Shown: positions 60,304 through 64,000 of the stretch, piece after piece
Numbering within the stretch: the stretch's first letter is position 1
Layout of the letters: every line of letters begins with the position of its first letter
Assembly (NCBI GenBank): GCA_963851415.1
Contig: CAWKPF010000002.1
Coordinates: 3,162,001 to 3,226,000, forward strand
Direction: 5' to 3'
From: CAWKPF01 sp963851415
Lineage (GTDB): Bacteria; Acidobacteriota; Thermoanaerobaculia; Multivoradales; Multivoraceae
DNA length: 64,000 nt
The notes under the pieces: model-generated
What the model was told of the DNA's origin: nothing
The model's input: the letters and a program-made list of their open reading frames with translations, nothing else
Databases searched by the model: none
Program-made: the position numbers and the translations under genes

Positions 60304-60458
60304 TCGACGATCGGTGGCTGCGCTGCTCGGACCCGGAGTGGGGGGAAATGGGTCCTTTGCTACTGTGCAGCTCGACCCGGAAAACCGAATTCCCACGCCG
60401 GACGAACCATTGTGTGAACGGTATGCAGACCAGAGTTCGATTCGAACGGAGTCAGGCC

Positions 60459-60983
60459 ATGAGGCGTAGAGACTTCCTGGGAGTCGCGGGGCTGGCGTGG
60501 ATCGCACCCGGCCTCATCCTTCCAATCAGGAGAGCAGGTGCCATGGAGACAACGAAACCACTCGATTTCGAGCCGCTCGACAAGCCGAAGAAGGAGTGGC
60601 GCGAGCTTCTGTCCGAGGAGGCCTACCGGGTGCTCTTCGAAGAGGGGACCGAGCGGGCCGGCAGCTCTCCTCTCGACCACGAGAAGCGTGACGGTACGTT
60701 TCTCTGCGCGGCCTGCTACCTGCCACTCTTCGAATCGAGCGCCAAGTTCGACAGCGGCACCGGCTGGCCGAGCTTCTTTCAGCCGATCGAAGGGCGAGTG
60801 GACACCAAGCGCGACTTCAAGCTCCTGCTTCCCCGCACCGAGTACCACTGTGCGCGCTGCGGCGGGCACCAGGGGCACGTGTTCGGCGACGGACCTCCTC
60901 CGACGGGCAAGCGCTACTGCAACAACGGTGTGGCCTTGATCTTCGTGGCGGCAGGAGAGCCGCTGCCCGAATTGCGCAGTTGA
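60459..60983 (+). CDS. msrB: Exported peptide-methionine (R)-S-oxide reductase
   Basis: A 174-residue MsrB. The N-terminus MRRRDFLGVAGLAWIAPGL is a twin-arginine-type signal peptide, so the enzyme is likely exported folded. The domain has SSPLDHEKRDGTFLCAACYL (zinc C83, C86), GTGWPSFF, YHCARCGGHQGHVFGDGPP (zinc C131, C134) and the catalytic RYCNNG (C154). It repairs R-methionine sulfoxide in exported proteins. ATG 60459 follows GGAG. The MsrA gene starts 9 bases after its stop, one operon. Confidence 0.92.
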   Translation: MRRRDFLGVAGLAWIAPGLILPIRRAGAMETTKPLDFEPLDKPKKEWRELLSEEAYRVLFEEGTERAGSSPLDHEKRDGTFLCAACYLPLFESSAKFDSGTGWPSFFQPIEGRVDTKRDFKLLLPRTEYHCARCGGHQGHVFGDGPPPTGKRYCNNGVALIFVAAGEPLPELRS

Positions 60984-60991
60984 GGGTGAAG

Positions 60992-61627
60992 ATGGGTCTG
61001 CGCGGAGCCCTGGCCGCGATCGGAATCGCCGGTCTGGTCGCCTCGGTGGGCCTGTTGCGGCTCGACGCCTCGGCCGACGAGACGGCGGTGGACGACTCTG
61101 GGCTGGCTCGAGCGACCTTTGCCGGCGGTTGCTTCTGGTGCATGGAGCCGCCCTTCGACGAGCTCGACGGGGTGGTCTCGACCATCTCGGGCTACACCGG
61201 AGGCAGGGCAGCGAACCCGAGCTACGAAGAGGTGTCGATGGGCGGCACCGGTCACGTGGAAGCGGTGCAGGTGCTCTTCGACCCGGAGACGGTGAGCTAC
61301 GAGACCCTGCTCGACGTGTTCTGGAAGAACGTCGATCCCACCGATTCCGGCGGCCAGTTCTGTGATCGCGGAAGTCAGTACATCGCTGCGATCTTCGCGC
61401 TCGACCAGGAGCAGCTGCGGCTGGCCAAAGCGTCGAAGAGAGAGCTGATCGAATCCAAGCGAATCGAGAGAGCGATCGTCACGCCGATTGTCGCCGAGGC
61501 CGGACCCTTCTATCCGGCGGAGGAATACCACCAGGACTACTACGAGAAGCATCCGATCCGGTACAGGCTCTATCGTCGTGGATGTGGCCGCGACCGAGCC
61601 CTCGAGCGCCTTTGGGCCGAGAGGTGA
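60992..61627 (+). CDS. msrA: Exported peptide-methionine (S)-S-oxide reductase
   Basis: A 211-residue MsrA. After an uncleaved or cleaved hydrophobic leader (MGLRGALAAIGIAGLVASVG), the domain has ATFAGGCFWCMEPPFDEL (catalytic C47), GVVSTISGYTGG, GHVEAVQVLFDP and a C-terminal EYHQDYYEKHP. Repairs S-methionine sulfoxide. ATG 60992 is preceded by GAGGGTG; a TTG at 60980 overlapping the msrB stop is the alternative. Both Msr enzymes appear to work outside the cytoplasm. Confidence 0.92.
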   Translation: MGLRGALAAIGIAGLVASVGLLRLDASADETAVDDSGLARATFAGGCFWCMEPPFDELDGVVSTISGYTGGRAANPSYEEVSMGGTGHVEAVQVLFDPETVSYETLLDVFWKNVDPTDSGGQFCDRGSQYIAAIFALDQEQLRLAKASKRELIESKRIERAIVTPIVAEAGPFYPAEEYHQDYYEKHPIRYRLYRRGCGRDRALERLWAER

Positions 61628-61636
61628 AAAGGAAAG

Positions 61637-61664
61637 AGCCCCGGCGCCTTGCGGCTCCGAGGCT
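61637..61664. terminator. Terminator between msrA and the Oar-like receptor
   Basis: On the minus strand AGCCTCGGAGCC...GGCGCCGGGGCT folds into an 11-pair stem with one mismatch and one G-T pair, followed by CTTTCCTTTTC. This suits termination of the receptor gene and may also stop msrA transcription. Confidence 0.65.
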
Positions 61665-61674
61665 CCTCTCGTGC

Positions 61675-61694
61675 GGCGCGACTCGCGTCGCGCC
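61675..61694. other. Perfect 8-base hairpin
   Basis: GGCGCGAC / GTCGCGCC with a TCGC tetraloop, 24 bases after the end of the receptor reading frame on the minus strand. No T-run; may assist the neighbouring terminator. Confidence 0.45.
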
Positions 61695-61718
61695 GACTCA
61701 CATAAGCGGTCTGGCGAC

Positions 61719-64000
61719 CTACTTCCAGGCCAACCGCACACCCAGCCGGTAGATGCGTGGGCTGACGTTGTCCTGCAGGAAGTCAGCGGTGCTGATGTCC
61801 AGCTGCCGCTGGCGGGCCATTTCGGTACCCTCGTTGGTGACGTTGAACACGTCGATACCGAAGGTCATGTTGATCGGGCCCGTGAGATTGAACTCCTTCT
61901 CGAGCCGTAGGTCCATCGTCACGAGATCGTCCAGTCGGTTGTAGTCGACGTCCGCCACCGAGATGCGCCGGCGCAGGCCGTCGGACATCAAGGGGCGCAC
62001 GAAGTACATGTTGGGGTATCCCTCGCGCGCAGTGACGGCGCCCGAGACGTTGAAGCCCCATGGACGATCCGGTGCTACCTGGTACAGGCCGGTGAGATTG
62101 GCCGACCACTGCGACTGTAGGAACCGCTCGCCCTTGCCCGAGCCCGTGGAGCGCACGACGTAGGTCTCTCCGTCGACGTCGTTACGTGCCGCGCGATCGG
62201 TGTCGTTGACCACGAAGCCCTCGAGGTTGGGATCGCTGTTCTGAGTGAAGCTGGAAGGCACGCTCCACTCCGCCTTGCCGTAGTTGAGATAGCCGCGCAT
62301 CATCCAGCGGTTGGCGAGTCGCTTGGTGAAGGTGAGCGCGCCCCCGAGATAGTCGGTCTCGCGGTCTCCGTTGGTCAGCAGCTTGCCCCCCGTGCGCTCG
62401 AAGCCGTCTCGCAGCGCGAAGATGGGGACGTCGTAGCTCGCCCCGCCCGGCAGCGTTCCGGTGATCGAGCCGTCCGGCACGTAGTCTGACGAGGTCTCTG
62501 TGCGCACGACGCCTTCGGGAGTCTCGATGTACCAACGTTCATCCAGGATGTCGCTGGTGTTGCGCGCAGTCACTGTCGCTCCGATCACGAACTCGGGCAG
62601 CAGCGCGTGCTCGATGCTGGCCACCAGCTCGGTGGTCTTCGGAGCGTCGAGGCCTGAGTTCGTCACGTTGGCACTCGAGAGCGCCGTCGGGTTGTCGGGA
62701 TCGACACCGTTGGCACCCGCGAAGGCACCCAGTGGCTCGTTGGTGTACTTGCCGCTGGCGAGGGTCGGCTCGAACTCGTAGTAGAGGTACACGGAGCTAG
62801 CGGGATTGGTGCGATTCACGTCCGCGCTCGACAGCTGCTCGGCGAACTGGGCCAGGCTGGCCCGGATCAGCGTGTCCCGATCGCTTCCCAGGGCGTAGGT
62901 GAAGCCCAGTCGAGGCGCGAAGGTCTGCCAGGAGAACTCCGGCCCGAAGCCCGGGAAGTCGATCGCCGGGAGCAGCTCGGGGAAGCCGATGTTGGCCGGC
63001 ACCTGCGCGGCCTGGTTGGTGCCCTTCTGGTCGTCGTAGCGTAGACCCGCGTTGATCGTGAAGCGGCCCAGGCTGATCGTGTCCTGCGCCCACAACGAAA
63101 AGTACTCGAGAGTCACCGGAGTCGCGATGCCGCGCATCATGGCCACCTGGGGCAGCCCGCCCTCGGCCATCGGAGTGGCGTCGGTGTAGATGTTACGGCC
63201 CGGCCAGATGAAGGCACTCGAAGTCTCGTAGTTGCGGAAGCGACCGCCGACCTTGAGCTCGTGGTTGGTGTTGCCCGTGTTGAAGAAGTACGAGGCGTCA
63301 GCCTTGAACTCCTGGTTGGGGCCCGTCGAGCTGCCGGACTGGTAGTTGTCCTGCCACACGCCGTCGATGTCCTGGAGAGTCTCGGGCGCGTTCACGCCGA
63401 CACCGCCTTTGGCGGCGAGCGCGAAGCCGAAGTCGCCGAGCGAGTAGGTGCCGGTCAGGAACAGGTTGGAGGAGAACACGTGGGTGTCCTCGAAGCGGTA
63501 GACAGCCGTGGGACCGCGCTGGTTCCAGGTCGTGATGTCGGGACGGGTCACGCCCGCGCCGCGGCCGAACTTCTGCTTGTCGCCGTTGTTCCACGAAGCG
63601 ACGAAGCTGTTGGCCTGGGTGAACTGGGCGTTCGCCTTGAGCGCGGTGTTCTCGAGGATGGTGTCGTCGGCGGTGCCGGAGGCGGCGTTCTGCTGGACGT
63701 CGTTCTGACCCCAGGAGCCCCACATCCAGAAGCGGTCGCGAAGAACCGCACCACCGGCCTCGAAACCCATCTCCTCGATCTCGCGGATCTGGGCGCCGGC
63801 GTAGTCGGCGAGGTCCTGGCCCGGAGCCATGTCACTCTGACCGACGTTGACGTCGGCCTGCTCGAGTGCGCCACCGAAGTAGCCGTTGGCCTTGGTGTTG
63901 AAGAACCGGGCAGAGCCGCGGAACTCGTTGCTGCCGCGCTTGGTCACCAGGTTGACGGAGACGCCAGCCGTGGTCTTGGTCACGTCGGTGCCGCCGGTGG
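61719..64000 (-). CDS. Oar-like TonB-dependent receptor, N-terminus cut by the window edge
   Basis: At least 760 residues of an outer-membrane receptor of the OmpA-related (Oar) group common in Acidobacteriota. Visible are the plug end TTAGVSVNLVTKRGSNEFRG, then a long barrel: FEAGGAVLRDRFWMWGSWG, LEYFSLWAQDTISLGRFTIN, FAPRLGFTYALGSDRDTLIR, and the C-terminal LRLEKEFNLTGPINMTFG and YRLGVRLAWK. The frame is open to base 64000, so signal peptide, carboxypeptidase-like domain and most of the plug lie outside. Such receptors are thought to import or bind peptides or glycans. A terminator follows at 61637. Confidence 0.92.
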   Translation of the reverse strand, partial: TGGTDVTKTTAGVSVNLVTKRGSNEFRGSARFFNTKANGYFGGALEQADVNVGQSDMAPGQDLADYAGAQIREIEEMGFEAGGAVLRDRFWMWGSWGQNDVQQNAASGTADDTILENTALKANAQFTQANSFVASWNNGDKQKFGRGAGVTRPDITTWNQRGPTAVYRFEDTHVFSSNLFLTGTYSLGDFGFALAAKGGVGVNAPETLQDIDGVWQDNYQSGSSTGPNQEFKADASYFFNTGNTNHELKVGGRFRNYETSSAFIWPGRNIYTDATPMAEGGLPQVAMMRGIATPVTLEYFSLWAQDTISLGRFTINAGLRYDDQKGTNQAAQVPANIGFPELLPAIDFPGFGPEFSWQTFAPRLGFTYALGSDRDTLIRASLAQFAEQLSSADVNRTNPASSVYLYYEFEPTLASGKYTNEPLGAFAGANGVDPDNPTALSSANVTNSGLDAPKTTELVASIEHALLPEFVIGATVTARNTSDILDERWYIETPEGVVRTETSSDYVPDGSITGTLPGGASYDVPIFALRDGFERTGGKLLTNGDRETDYLGGALTFTKRLANRWMMRGYLNYGKAEWSVPSSFTQNSDPNLEGFVVNDTDRAARNDVDGETYVVRSTGSGKGERFLQSQWSANLTGLYQVAPDRPWGFNVSGAVTAREGYPNMYFVRPLMSDGLRRRISVADVDYNRLDDLVTMDLRLEKEFNLTGPINMTFGIDVFNVTNEGTEMARQRQLDISTADFLQDNVSPRIYRLGVRLAWK

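Overview
The window is 64 kb of GC-rich bacterial chromosome with no rRNA, tRNA, CRISPR array or prophage that I can see. The gene families point to an Acidobacteriota-like organism (Thermoanaerobaculia or a relative): Ser/Thr protein kinases with TolB-like, WD40-like or TPR output halves, two ECF sigma factors of the kind that travel with such kinases, a CRTAC1 (FG-GAP plus ASPIC/UnbV) protein paired with a TPR protein, an ADOP-type MacB permease relic, an Oar-like TonB-dependent receptor and REP-associated tyrosine transposases (RAYTs). This placement rests on family content, not on a phylogenetic marker.

Layout. 0-2.5 kb: a minus-strand cassette of a lysine 2,3-aminomutase-like radical SAM/PLP enzyme followed by two D-Ala-D-Ala-ligase-like ATP-grasp genes, the second running off the left edge. 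2.9-13.2 kb: single metabolic, secreted and membrane genes (TerC, a duplicated alpha/beta-barrel protein, a nucleotidyltransferase with a small partner, nitronate monooxygenase, phytase-like protein, MDR oxidoreductase, serine hydrolase). 13.5-19.6 kb: TPR, CRTAC1 and lipoprotein genes in tandem, then a large secreted protein ended by a clear terminator. 19.8-23.9 kb: a small HExxH protein, an ECF sigma factor and a TolB/TPR kinase. 24-33 kb: a plastic zone with gene relics (kinase tail, S41 peptidase tail, IS91-like fragment, ADOP permease), a triple beta/gamma-crystallin protein, a kinase bracketed by two identical REP-like elements, and a first RAYT flanked by its own repeats.

33-43.5 kb: cyclophilin-type isomerase, AidB-like acyl-CoA dehydrogenase, a Phd/ParE-type toxin-antitoxin pair, a SnoaL-like plus MDR pair, a TonB receptor/TlpA operon with a readable sigma-70 promoter and operator-like palindrome, and a kinase fused to an alpha/beta hydrolase. 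43.5-46.1 kb: relics of a sulfatase and a DUF3604 protein, a VapBC pair and a DcaP-like porin that lacks its 5' end. 46.1-56.4 kb: a metzincin-like protease, a second RAYT with tandem repeats on both sides, an O-antigen-ligase-like membrane protein, a kinase/ECF sigma divergent pair and a trypsin-like protease with twin C-terminal domains. 56.5-64 kb: a tightly coupled operon of endonuclease VIII, renalase-like flavoprotein and alpha/beta hydrolase, a phosphotransferase, an exported MsrB-MsrA pair and an Oar-like receptor cut by the right edge.

Main themes are signalling (four intact kinases, at least two kinase relics, two ECF sigma factors), secreted or outer-membrane proteins, and active gene decay close to REP/RAYT elements. 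The most unusual items are the aminomutase/twin ATP-grasp cassette, the kinase-hydrolase fusion and the RAYT-linked repeat families. I did not find a clear multi-gene defence system; the nearest candidate is the nucleotidyltransferase pair at 5.2-6.1 kb.
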